In this document: positions 43,930 to 51,289 of the stretch, one piece after another
Layout: each line of letters begins with the position of its first letter
Numbering within the stretch: the stretch's first letter is position 1
NCBI RefSeq assembly: GCF_038008325.1
Contig: NZ_JBBOYW010000001.1
Span: 3,255,501 to 3,319,500, forward strand
DNA length: 64,000 bases
Source: Lysinibacillus sp. FSL K6-0232
GTDB lineage: Bacteria > Bacillota > Bacilli > Bacillales_A > Planococcaceae
Direction: 5' to 3'
Position numbers and translations under genes: made by a program
Notes under the pieces: generated by a model
The model's database searches: none
The model's input: only the letters and a program-made list of their open reading frames with translations
What the model was told of the DNA's origin: nothing

Positions 43930-44109
43930 CCTCTCATTTCACTTGTATTCACGCTTGACGTATTTTGTCGTCTTCTGCATACATTATAGCAGAGCAATGA
44001 TTTTCAACGAAATAAATACCCCTTTTAAAATGTAAAATATGAATAGTTGCAAAATTACTATTATCCCTGAATAATATGAACTACATATCGATAGAAAAGA
44101 GGTTTGATG

Positions 44110-44313
44110 ATGATTCAGCATTTTAGCTTTAAACCATTATTTGAAAATACGCAGCTTCCCGGATGGACAATTTCCTTTTTTTATGAGCGAGAACGTTATA
44201 CAGCAGAATATTTAAAGGATGGTATGATTCAATGGACAGGACCTATTCCACCCAACGAAGAACATGTAAAAAAAATGATTCATGACCTCATGCTATACCA
44301 TGTTTATGATTAA
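44110..44313 (+). CDS. yheE: YheE-like small protein (DUF5342)
   Basis: 67 residues from the third of three start-like codons (TTG ATG ATG), 7 nt after AGAGG. Pattern IQHFSFKPLFENTQLPGWTI ... YTAEYLKDGMIQWTG ... MIHDLMLYHVYD matches YheE, which adjoins yheB in B. subtilis. Soluble, function unknown. Confidence 0.8.
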   Translation: MIQHFSFKPLFENTQLPGWTISFFYERERYTAEYLKDGMIQWTGPIPPNEEHVKKMIHDLMLYHVYD

Positions 44314-44348
44314 CAGCATAGGATTTAATGCAATGCATATAAGTACAA

Positions 44349-44390
44349 AGGAGCAGCCCTATAGATTGGATAGGACTGCTCCTTATTATT
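44349..44390 (+). terminator. yheE terminator
   Basis: AAGGAGCAG.CCTAT / ATAGG.CTGCTCCTT with one mismatch, then ATTATTAG. Confidence 0.7.
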
Positions 44391-44394
44391 AGAC

Positions 44395-44498
44395 AAAATA
44401 GTTTATTTAAAAAATCCACACACTATAGCACTTTTGAGATTTTTGACGTGTCATTTAATATAGGATGCACATGCTTTATTTCCTAAATAAACTATTTT
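44395..44498. repeat. 104-bp element bounded by perfect 15-bp inverted repeats
   Basis: AAAATAGTTTATTTA (44395-44409) and its exact complement TAAATAAACTATTTT (44484-44498) enclose 74 nt with no ORF. No flanking duplication is seen. It could be a long hairpin RNA or a small MITE-like remnant. The remaining intergenic sequence (44499-44670) is AT-rich without clear signals. Confidence 0.45.
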
Positions 44499-44685
44499 TA
44501 CTATATTTTTAAAATCATCATATAGCTATACTATTTTCAATTTATATGATATGTAAAGGTGGACATCTATTCAAAAAAGCTACTGAAAAACAGCGAAAAA
44601 AACGTTGTCAATATTTGTGTTTTCCTTGTAAATAATTTATGATTGAAACATCCAACAATTTTTTAAATCATAGGAGGTGTACACT

Positions 44686-44757
44686 TTGTTTACTTCCCTC
44701 ATTCGGGCGGGGACAAAGGGATTATTTGGACGGAGACATATTGGAGATAACCATTAG
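44686..44757 (+). CDS. Possible 23-residue leader peptide overlapping the CNNM gene start
   Basis: TTG at 44686 lies 6 nt after a near-perfect AGGAGGTG, by far the best ribosome site here. The frame reads MFTSLIRAGTKGLFGRRHIG then DNH and stops at TAG (44755-44757), overlapping the start of the downstream gene in a different frame. Basic peptide. Expression is not known; it may couple translation to the transporter gene. Confidence 0.45.
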   Translation: MFTSLIRAGTKGLFGRRHIGDNH

Positions 44758-46078
44758 GTTGGCGGCATTCGCCCTACTTATTATAATGACAGGATTTTTC
44801 GTTGCAACTGAATTTGCAATCGTTAAAGTAAGAGCTACCCGCATTGATCAATTGCTCGCAGAAGGGCATAAAAAAGCGAAAAATGCAAAACGTGTTGTTT
44901 CAGATTTAGACGAGTACTTATCTGCTTGTCAGCTAGGTATTACAATTACTGCACTTGGTTTAGGTTGGCTTGGTGAACCTACATTTGAAATTATTTTACA
45001 CCCGGTGTTTGAATTTCTAAATTTAAGTGGTAGTATAACGTCTATCCTTTCATTCATACTTGCATTCTCACTCGTAACGTTTATGCATGTTGTTATTGGG
45101 GAGTTGGCGCCAAAAACATTAGCCATCCAAAAAGCAGAATTTGTTACATTAAACTTTTCTGGCGCATTAATTTTATTCCACAATATTACGTATCCCATCA
45201 TTAAGCTATTAAATGGCTCTGCTCGTGCCTTAACTGGTCTTTTTGGCTTAAAAATGATGTCAGAATCAGAAGTAGCCCATACAGAGGAAGAGCTGCGTAT
45301 GATTTTATCGGATAGTTTAAAAGGTGGAGAAATCAATAACGCAGAATATGAATATGTGAACAGTATTTTTGAGTTCTCAGATCGTCTTGCAAAGGAAATT
45401 ATGGTTCCTCGAACTGAAATTGTCGGTATTGAAAAAGAGCTGACAATTAAAGAAGTGTTCGATTTAATGGGTGTTGAGCAGTATACTCGTTATCCAATTA
45501 TTGATGGTGATAAAGACCATATTATTGGCTTGGTCAATATGAAGCACTTATTAACCGCTTACATTAAAGACCCTAAAAATGGCGATAAACCTGTTATTGA
45601 TTATATGCAGCCTATTATTCGTGTAATGGAAACAACGCAAATTAACGATTTATTACTAAAAATTCAACGTGAACGTATTCATATGGCTATTTTAATGGAT
45701 GAATATGGTGGAACATCTGGCTTAGTAACAATCGAAGATATTATCGAGGAAATTGTCGGCGATATTCAAGATGAATTCGATGAAGATGAAGTTCCAGAAG
45801 TACAAGAAATTGCAGAAAATCATTTTATTTTAGATGCTAAAATGCTGCTTGAAAATGTAAATGATATGCTTGGTACTGACATAGAAGATGATGATATTGA
45901 TACGATTGGCGGTTGGTTTATGACAAAGCGCTTTGATGCTGTCGAAGGAGATAGCATTCAGGAGCAGGGTTATAAATTTATTGCCAAAGAATTAGATGGT
46001 CACCATATTTTATACTTAGAAGTTCTGAAATTGCCTGAAAGTGATTTATTAAATAAAATTGACACAGTAATTGACTAA
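44741..46078 (+). CDS. CNNM/CorC-type membrane protein with CBS pair (YhdP-like, 'hemolysin family')
   Basis: 445 residues from TTG at 44741 with CGGAGA upstream, matching B. subtilis YhdP (444); an alternative TTG is 44726, and the frame is open to 44639 without a ribosome site. DUF21/CNNM transmembrane domain (about 1-190, FFVATEFAIVKVRATRIDQL, CQLGITITALGLGWLGEP, VIGELAPKTLAIQ), CBS pair (about 205-335, MVPRTEIVGI, YTRYPIIDGDKDHIIG) and CorC/HlyC domain (about 350-440). Relatives are Mg or Co transporters. Translation may be coupled to the leader ORF. Confidence 0.85.
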   Translation: MEITIRLAAFALLIIMTGFFVATEFAIVKVRATRIDQLLAEGHKKAKNAKRVVSDLDEYLSACQLGITITALGLGWLGEPTFEIILHPVFEFLNLSGSITSILSFILAFSLVTFMHVVIGELAPKTLAIQKAEFVTLNFSGALILFHNITYPIIKLLNGSARALTGLFGLKMMSESEVAHTEEELRMILSDSLKGGEINNAEYEYVNSIFEFSDRLAKEIMVPRTEIVGIEKELTIKEVFDLMGVEQYTRYPIIDGDKDHIIGLVNMKHLLTAYIKDPKNGDKPVIDYMQPIIRVMETTQINDLLLKIQRERIHMAILMDEYGGTSGLVTIEDIIEEIVGDIQDEFDEDEVPEVQEIAENHFILDAKMLLENVNDMLGTDIEDDDIDTIGGWFMTKRFDAVEGDSIQEQGYKFIAKELDGHHILYLEVLKLPESDLLNKIDTVID

Positions 46079-46095
46079 TGTGACTTTACCTTATT

Positions 46096-46239
46096 ACCCT
46101 TATCGTGATACGATTATAAGCACACTTAGATGATTTAGGCTATAAAAATGGTTTTTCGCTCACACTCTATAAGGGTGGGAGCAAATACTGTCATAATAAA
46201 TAGAAAACGACTCCCTTTCTCAAAGGGGGTCGTTTTCTA
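46096..46239 (+). promoter_or_regulatory. Structured leader and hairpin before the CDF gene
   Basis: ACCCTTAT (46096-46103) pairs with ATAAGGGT (46169-46176), enclosing a small ATCGT / ACGAT hairpin. A strong stem GAAAACGACTCCCTTT / AAAGGGGGTCGTTTTC (46202-46239) follows, with a weak T tail, 30 nt before the next start. The strong hairpin may simply terminate the CNNM transcript. The yybP-ykoY and NiCo consensus sequences are not recognised. Confidence 0.4.
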
Positions 46240-46270
46240 ATGTTCGAAAGTTTTGTGAGGAGGAAACAAT

Positions 46271-47179
46271 ATGGAGCTTTATACAAATTTACGTCAAGGG
46301 GAAAAAGGCGCTTGGTTATCCATTGGTACATATTTAATCTTAAGTTCCATTAAGCTTACAATTGGCTATACTGGGACCTCTGAGGCATTAAAGGCAGATG
46401 GGTTAAATAATACTACAGATATTATTGCCTCTATCGCCGTATTGGTTGGCTTACGTATTGCACAAAGACCACCTGATTCCAATCACCAATATGGACATTT
46501 ACGTGCCGAAACGGTTGCATCTTTAGTAGCATCCTTTATTATGCTTATTGTTGGCCTTCAAGTATTAATTAACTCGTTACAACACCTTTGGGAGCCTACA
46601 GGGACAACACCTTCTCTGTTAACAGCCTATGTCGCTATCGGCAGTGCTGCTGTAATGTATGTAGTATATCGCTATAATTTGGCACTCTCTAAGAAAATTA
46701 AAAGTGCCGCTGTGAAAGCAGCCGCCTTTGATAATCGTTCAGATGCACTTGTTAGTATTGGTACAGCCATTGGAATTTTTGGCGCAATTTTTGGCTTCCC
46801 TATTATTGATTCTTTAACAGCGCTTATTGTTGCTTTTTTAATTATCAAAACAGCTGTTGAAATTTTTTGGGAGGCTGTTCAAAGCCTTACAGATGCCTTT
46901 GATATTGAGGAAGTTGAAACATTATCTGTTTTAATTCAAAATGTAGATGGTGTTATGGAGCTTTTAGACTTTAAAGGACGTGCACATGGTAATATGTACT
47001 TCATTGATGTAACGGTTACTGTTGACCCTTATTTAAATGTATTTGAAAGTCATCGTATTACAGAGGAAATTGAACATACCATTATGCGTGAAAACCGTTT
47101 TTGCCAGGTTCTTGTCCATATTGAACCATATATTGAAGCAATCCCTCCGCAAAACAATGATAAGTCTCCTACCCATTAA
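46271..47179 (+). CDS. Cation diffusion facilitator (Mn-type, MneP/MneS-like)
   Basis: 302 residues. Six transmembrane helices (about 15-35, 45-65, 82-102, 117-135, 157-178, 180-198) and a C-terminal cytoplasmic metallochaperone-like domain (about 210-295). The transport-site motifs are ADGLNNTTD in helix 2 and FDNRSDA in helix 5, the Asn/Asp pattern of manganese exporters rather than the His/Asp of zinc ones. Probably exports Mn(II) in exchange for protons. GTGAGGAGG ribosome site; downstream of the CNNM gene on the same strand. Confidence 0.85.
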   Translation: MELYTNLRQGEKGAWLSIGTYLILSSIKLTIGYTGTSEALKADGLNNTTDIIASIAVLVGLRIAQRPPDSNHQYGHLRAETVASLVASFIMLIVGLQVLINSLQHLWEPTGTTPSLLTAYVAIGSAAVMYVVYRYNLALSKKIKSAAVKAAAFDNRSDALVSIGTAIGIFGAIFGFPIIDSLTALIVAFLIIKTAVEIFWEAVQSLTDAFDIEEVETLSVLIQNVDGVMELLDFKGRAHGNMYFIDVTVTVDPYLNVFESHRITEEIEHTIMRENRFCQVLVHIEPYIEAIPPQNNDKSPTH

Positions 47180-47196
47180 GTGGTAGGGGACTTTTT
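47161..47196. terminator. Convergent terminator (CDF / zinc-ribbon gene)
   Basis: AAGTC.CCTACC / GGTAGG.GACTT stem overlapping the CDF stop codon, then TTTTTATT. Confidence 0.65.
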
Positions 47197-47197
47197 A

Positions 47198-47938
47198 TTA
47201 TTTAATCGCAATATAAATATCTACCTGTGCCTTTTGAGGATTTGTGCATCGTTCATCATAAACCTCAAAGTCGCCAGTATAAGTTCGCTCTACTTCAGCG
47301 CTTGCAAACCATGCCCAAATATCTTGCCATGTCTGAATAACAATCTCTGGTATTGTACCCGTTTGAGAAGTGAATACAGCATACTTAGCTGCCGGTATTG
47401 TTTTTAATACCATACCTGCAGGAGCCTCATTTGTATTGGACACCTCTACACCAAGTGTAATTGTATAATCCCCATTAACATCTGTTGCATAGTCTGAATA
47501 TAAGCCATAAATCGTTGCATTATGCCGATTAGCAATTTGACCAATTATATTTTGCTGATAAAAGTCTGTCCATAGCTGCGAAATTTTAGCTTGTGCTGTT
47601 ATTTCCTGAGCATTACTTGTTTCCTCCGCAATTCCCATAATATAAAATGCAGGTCGTTCTACTACTTTTGGCTCTGATGATTTATTTTTTCTCCAGCGCT
47701 TTAAATCTGGCAACACAGCTACTAGCATATGACGTGCTTCCTTTTCAGCCATGCCATTGTCCTTTAAATATGGTACACAAATTTCTACCATCTCTTCAAT
47801 TGTTATAGTTGGCTGTGTAAACTCGCCTTCCTGATAGCAATATCGACAATAATCCTTATTGATACTGCCTCCTTTTTCAGTTCCTAATAATGCCTCAGTC
47901 GTTAATGGCATACTACAGCTTTGACAATAGCTTTGCAT
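47198..47938 (-). CDS. Zinc-ribbon plus GyrI-like effector-binding domain protein
   Basis: 246 residues from the ATG 5 nt after GGAGG. The N-terminal zinc ribbon has CQSCSMPL and, later, YCRYCYQEGEF (four Cys, about 4-40), then a helical linker (about 45-90). The C-terminal half is a GyrI/AraC-effector-like domain (VVERPAFYIMGIAEETSN ... LWTDFYQQ ... YTITLGVEVS ... GDFEVYDERC). Probably binds a small ligand. It is encoded immediately downstream of the WYL regulator on the same strand (63-bp gap), a recurrent pairing. Confidence 0.75.
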   Translation of the reverse strand: MQSYCQSCSMPLTTEALLGTEKGGSINKDYCRYCYQEGEFTQPTITIEEMVEICVPYLKDNGMAEKEARHMLVAVLPDLKRWRKNKSSEPKVVERPAFYIMGIAEETSNAQEITAQAKISQLWTDFYQQNIIGQIANRHNATIYGLYSDYATDVNGDYTITLGVEVSNTNEAPAGMVLKTIPAAKYAVFTSQTGTIPEIVIQTWQDIWAWFASAEVERTYTGDFEVYDERCTNPQKAQVDIYIAIK

Positions 47939-48001
47939 CATTACCTCCACCCTTCACTTTATTTATTCCTACTATAGCGAAGGAAACCTGACAGCTGTCT
48001 G

Positions 48002-48931
48002 TCAGCAATTATTTGGATTTTTATATAAATGGAGAATTTCTTGTGCGCGCTGTTGGATAATCTCTTGTAAATAGAGTGGCTCAATGATTTTTATACGATG
48101 ACCAAAGCTAAGCAAAAAGCCATAAAGCCACTCATCCTCTGGTATCTCTATTGAGATGATGGCATGCTCATGATCGATATGCTCAGCCCCAAATGATTCC
48201 TCGACAAGTGTTGTGATAGCTCTGTCAAAAGAAATGACCAAATTAACCGTATTTTCTGGCTGATGCCATTCTGTACTCCATGGTAGCTCAGATAAATGTA
48301 CTTCCTTGCGTTCAAAGGTCATCAGTTGCTGCTGTAAATTTTTTATTCTTGCAAGTTTAAATAGACGAAAATCTTGTCTTAATGTGCAATAGCCATATAA
48401 ATACCATACCCGCCCCTTGTGTACTAATGTATGTGGCTCAACAAAGCGATTGGTTAGCTTACCATGTGTAGTTGAGTAGCTAAAACTTACATATTGACCA
48501 TTTTTAATAGCTGCTTTTAATAATGTAAGCTGCTTCTTAAAAAGAGAATTTGGTCCCCATGGACTTAAGTCTATTAATAGATGCTCCATAGATTGTTTAC
48601 TATCATCATCTGCAATGCTTGTTAATTTTTCAAGGACTGCCTCTGCATGTAAATCCTCATACCCCGTCAATGCACTTTTAATGGCTATCGATAATGATGT
48701 AAGCTCATCCTTCGTTAAAACTTGCTTATCCATACGATAGCCCTCCATTAAATAAATACCACCATTCACCCCTTGCTGGCTTATAACAGGAATCCCCGCA
48801 CAACTAAGTGTGTCAATATCTCGATAGATTGTACGAACAGATACATTAAATAGCTCTGCTAACTCTTGTGCCTTAATTTTTTTACGATTTACTAAAATCA
48901 TCGTCATTGTCAGCAATCGTTCTAATTTCAT
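48002..48931 (-). CDS. HTH/WYL-domain transcriptional regulator (YafY-like)
   Basis: 309 residues from the ATG after AAAGGAG. An N-terminal HTH_11 winged helix (about 1-65, KIKAQELAELFNVSVRTIYRD) is followed by a helical linker and a WYL domain (about 140-220) with KGRVWYLYGYC, and a C-terminal WCX extension. WYL proteins sense small ligands or nucleic acid states. Likely controls itself and the adjacent zinc-ribbon/GyrI gene. Confidence 0.88.
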   Translation of the reverse strand: MKLERLLTMTMILVNRKKIKAQELAELFNVSVRTIYRDIDTLSCAGIPVISQQGVNGGIYLMEGYRMDKQVLTKDELTSLSIAIKSALTGYEDLHAEAVLEKLTSIADDDSKQSMEHLLIDLSPWGPNSLFKKQLTLLKAAIKNGQYVSFSYSTTHGKLTNRFVEPHTLVHKGRVWYLYGYCTLRQDFRLFKLARIKNLQQQLMTFERKEVHLSELPWSTEWHQPENTVNLVISFDRAITTLVEESFGAEHIDHEHAIISIEIPEDEWLYGFLLSFGHRIKIIEPLYLQEIIQQRAQEILHLYKNPNNC

Positions 48932-49004
48932 GGTGGAGCTCCTTTCTATATATATTTCATTATGCCTATCATTGTTCATATCTTAATTCCTAATACATTG
49001 TCCA

Positions 49005-49048
49005 TTTAAGTATTGTTTAAGTTTTATTTAAGTCAAATGTACTATAAT
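49005..49048 (+). promoter_or_regulatory. Three TTTAAGT heptamers, 11-bp period, upstream of a TATAAT box (SARP/OmpR-type operator)
   Basis: TTTAAGT occurs at 49005-49011, 49016-49022 and 49027-49033, exactly 11 bp apart. TATAAT follows at 49043-49048 after 9 bp. The -35 region is covered by the repeats, so the promoter looks activator-dependent. SARP and OmpR/PhoP-type winged-helix proteins bind 11-bp-spaced direct repeats in this position. The 520-bp gap 48932-49452 otherwise holds AT-rich DNA and no ORF. Confidence 0.6.
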
Positions 49049-49452
49049 ACGCCTAGTAAATTATTACAATATAAGATAAATAATACTTGTTATTAATACT
49101 ATCTAATATGTTTTTGCTACATCCATGCTGTTTTATTTTTTATAAGAATTGTTTAATCATTATAACTGCAACTAGATGTTACATGATAGTTATACAATTC
49201 TTTCAATTCTCTTAACATAATCTATAGATTATTTTTGGCGATGCCATTCATCATACAGAATATTTTAAGACTCCCTAGAATAACTTGGCGCTCGTCTATA
49301 ATAAATATCCTTTCATTGAAGTCAATTTTTTAACAAAAAAAATAAATAATTTTCTATTTTCATGCTTTTTCCTTATCTAGAAAAAGACTTCTCAACCAAA
49401 ATAAGCTAGAGTTTAATAGTTTTCAATTTAATTGTAAAAAGGAGAGTTTGAT

Positions 49453-50574
49453 ATGATTCGAGCCATTTTACTAGATAATGAACCTTTAGCTTTACATTAT
49501 TTTCAAAATAAACTACAAGCCTTTCAACAAATACAGGTCATTCAAGCCTTTACAAGTGTGGAGTCATTTTTGAATGAACTACCAATGATAGAGTTTGACG
49601 TTATATTTTTAGAGGTAAAGCTACAAGAACTTTCTGGACTTGAAATAGCTGATATTGTTAAAACAGATCGCCCCTATATAAGCATTGTATTTATTACTTC
49701 CTATCAGGAATTTGCATTACAAGCCTATGAAATTGGAGGTCTTGATTACTTATTAAAACCTATTAATCATACACGTTTAGCAAAAACAGTAGCCCGTATT
49801 GAACATGAATTCTCGATTCAGCAAATGCTACAGCAAAATACTCATACTATACTTAATGTACAATGCTTTGATCAATTTGCTGTTTATAGCAATAATCGCT
49901 TAGTTCCATTTAAAACAGAAAAAACAAAGGAATTATTTGCTTATTTTATTTTGCATCCTAATATACCAATTCATAGAGATTATTTAATTGAAATTTTATG
50001 GCCAGAGTTAGACTATGTACGAGCTAAATCCAATCTTCATACGGCACTCTCATATTTAAGAAAAGCTTTAAATACGATCGGCTATGATAACTGTATTATT
50101 TTTTCAAATAAATATTATATTTTTGAAAAACCAAATATTCTATGTGATTTATACGATTTCCAAAAATTTCATGAGGAATTTACAAAATTGAAATCTCCGC
50201 CTATTTCATTGATTCATCAATGTCTTGCTATTTATAAAAATGGCTTGTTTGTATATGATGATTATGAGTGGGCTACTACTTATAAAGATAAATTAACAAA
50301 ATCATACATAGAGTTATTAGAAAAAGGATTTCAAATAACCGTCTTTTCTGACACGGAAAAAGCCATGGATTTTTTAAATAGATTATTAGAGTATGACCCC
50401 TATAATGAGCAAAAGCTTGAGCACTATTTATATACATTAATCCAGGCAGGGCTTCATAAGCAGGCATATGAGGTTTTTCAAACATATCGACAAAAATTAA
50501 AGGAAGATTTAGCGTTAGCACCAAGCTCTACATTATTAGAAATATCTAAAAAATTATTTGCACAGCATAAATAG
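49453..50574 (+). CDS. Response regulator with SARP-type output (receiver, winged helix, BTAD), Asp-to-Glu receiver
   Basis: 373 residues, GGAGAG site. Receiver domain at about 1-118 with LLDNEPLA, ITSYQEFALQAYEIGGLDYL and Lys102 (LLKPIN). The usual phospho-acceptor position is Glu54 (DVIFLEVKL), not Asp. A short winged-helix domain (about 135-215, FKTEKTKELFAYFILHPN, RDYLIEILWPELDYVRAKSNL, HTALSYLRKAL) and a bacterial transcriptional activation domain (about 225-373, helical repeats) follow. It probably acts without phosphorylation. No histidine kinase adjoins on its strand. A long 5' leader contains the 11-bp repeats. Confidence 0.85.
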   Translation: MIRAILLDNEPLALHYFQNKLQAFQQIQVIQAFTSVESFLNELPMIEFDVIFLEVKLQELSGLEIADIVKTDRPYISIVFITSYQEFALQAYEIGGLDYLLKPINHTRLAKTVARIEHEFSIQQMLQQNTHTILNVQCFDQFAVYSNNRLVPFKTEKTKELFAYFILHPNIPIHRDYLIEILWPELDYVRAKSNLHTALSYLRKALNTIGYDNCIIFSNKYYIFEKPNILCDLYDFQKFHEEFTKLKSPPISLIHQCLAIYKNGLFVYDDYEWATTYKDKLTKSYIELLEKGFQITVFSDTEKAMDFLNRLLEYDPYNEQKLEHYLYTLIQAGLHKQAYEVFQTYRQKLKEDLALAPSSTLLEISKKLFAQHK

Positions 50575-50585
50575 CATCATATAAA

Positions 50586-50625
50586 AACGACGGGCTACTA
50601 CACATTTGTAGAAACTCGCCGTTGC
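50586..50625. terminator. Convergent terminator (SARP gene / LiaR-type gene)
   Basis: AACGACGGG.TACTACA / TGTAG..CTCGCCGTT stem; minus-strand tail TTTTTATATG. Confidence 0.6.
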
Positions 50626-50629
50626 CGTG

Positions 50630-51277
50630 TTAAATGCCGCTACCTTCTGTTAGACCGTGCTTAACAGCATATAATGCTGCTTGTGTTCGGTCTTGTACTT
50701 GGAGCTTTGTAAAAATATTTGAAATATGTGTTTTCACCGTTTTTTCTGTTACAAACAATGAAGCCGCAATTTCACGATTACTTTTTCCTTTTGTTAGCTC
50801 AGCCAATACGTCCTGTTCACGTGGTGTCAGCGGATTTAATAAATGTGGGGCATTTTGAGATTCTTGGCGCTCCATTTCAAGCGTTGTTGTGGCGTCAGGA
50901 TGTAATGTATTTTCGCCACGCATAATACGACGAATCGCTAAGACTAATTCATCAGGCTCAATATCCTTTAATTGATAGCCTGCTGCCCCAGCCTCCATTG
51001 CTGGCACTACATGATCTCGATCAGAAAAGCTTGTTAGCATTAAAATTTCAATTTGCGGAAATCTTGCTTTAATGCGTTTTGTAGCCTGAATACCATCCAT
51101 TTCAGGCATCACTAAATCCATTAGAATAATATCTGGTTGAATGCTTTCTGCCAAAGCTACAGCTTCATGCCCATTTTTTGCCTCTCCCACAACTTCAATA
51201 TCCTTTTGTGTCTTTAAAAAAAACAATAGTCCTCGACGCACCACATGATGATCGTCTGCAATTAATACACGTATCAT
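50630..51277 (-). CDS. NarL/LiaR-type response regulator (YhcZ-like)
   Basis: 215 residues. Receiver (about 1-118) with acidic pair ADDHHVVR, phospho-acceptor Asp54 (IILMDLVMP) and Lys in YQLKDIEPDE. LuxR-type helix-turn-helix at about 150-210 (LTPREQDVLAELTKGKSNRE, VTEKTVKTHISNIFTKLQVQ). Pairs with the GAF-domain kinase 12 bp upstream. In B. subtilis the YhcY-YhcZ pair has the same layout. Stimulus unknown. Confidence 0.88.
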   Translation of the reverse strand: MIRVLIADDHHVVRRGLLFFLKTQKDIEVVGEAKNGHEAVALAESIQPDIILMDLVMPEMDGIQATKRIKARFPQIEILMLTSFSDRDHVVPAMEAGAAGYQLKDIEPDELVLAIRRIMRGENTLHPDATTTLEMERQESQNAPHLLNPLTPREQDVLAELTKGKSNREIAASLFVTEKTVKTHISNIFTKLQVQDRTQAALYAVKHGLTEGSGI

Positions 51278-51289
51278 GTCCTCTCCCCC

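Noticed and set aside
46081-46200. Possible yybP-ykoY (Mn) or NiCo riboswitch before the CDF gene
   Set aside because: Neither conserved core is visible; only a generic long-range stem is present, kept as a low-interest observation.
48932-49452. AT-rich 520-bp gap as a possible horizontally acquired boundary or origin
   Set aside because: No DnaA-box cluster, integrase, attachment repeats or change in gene codon use on either side; the promoter repeats explain the interesting part.
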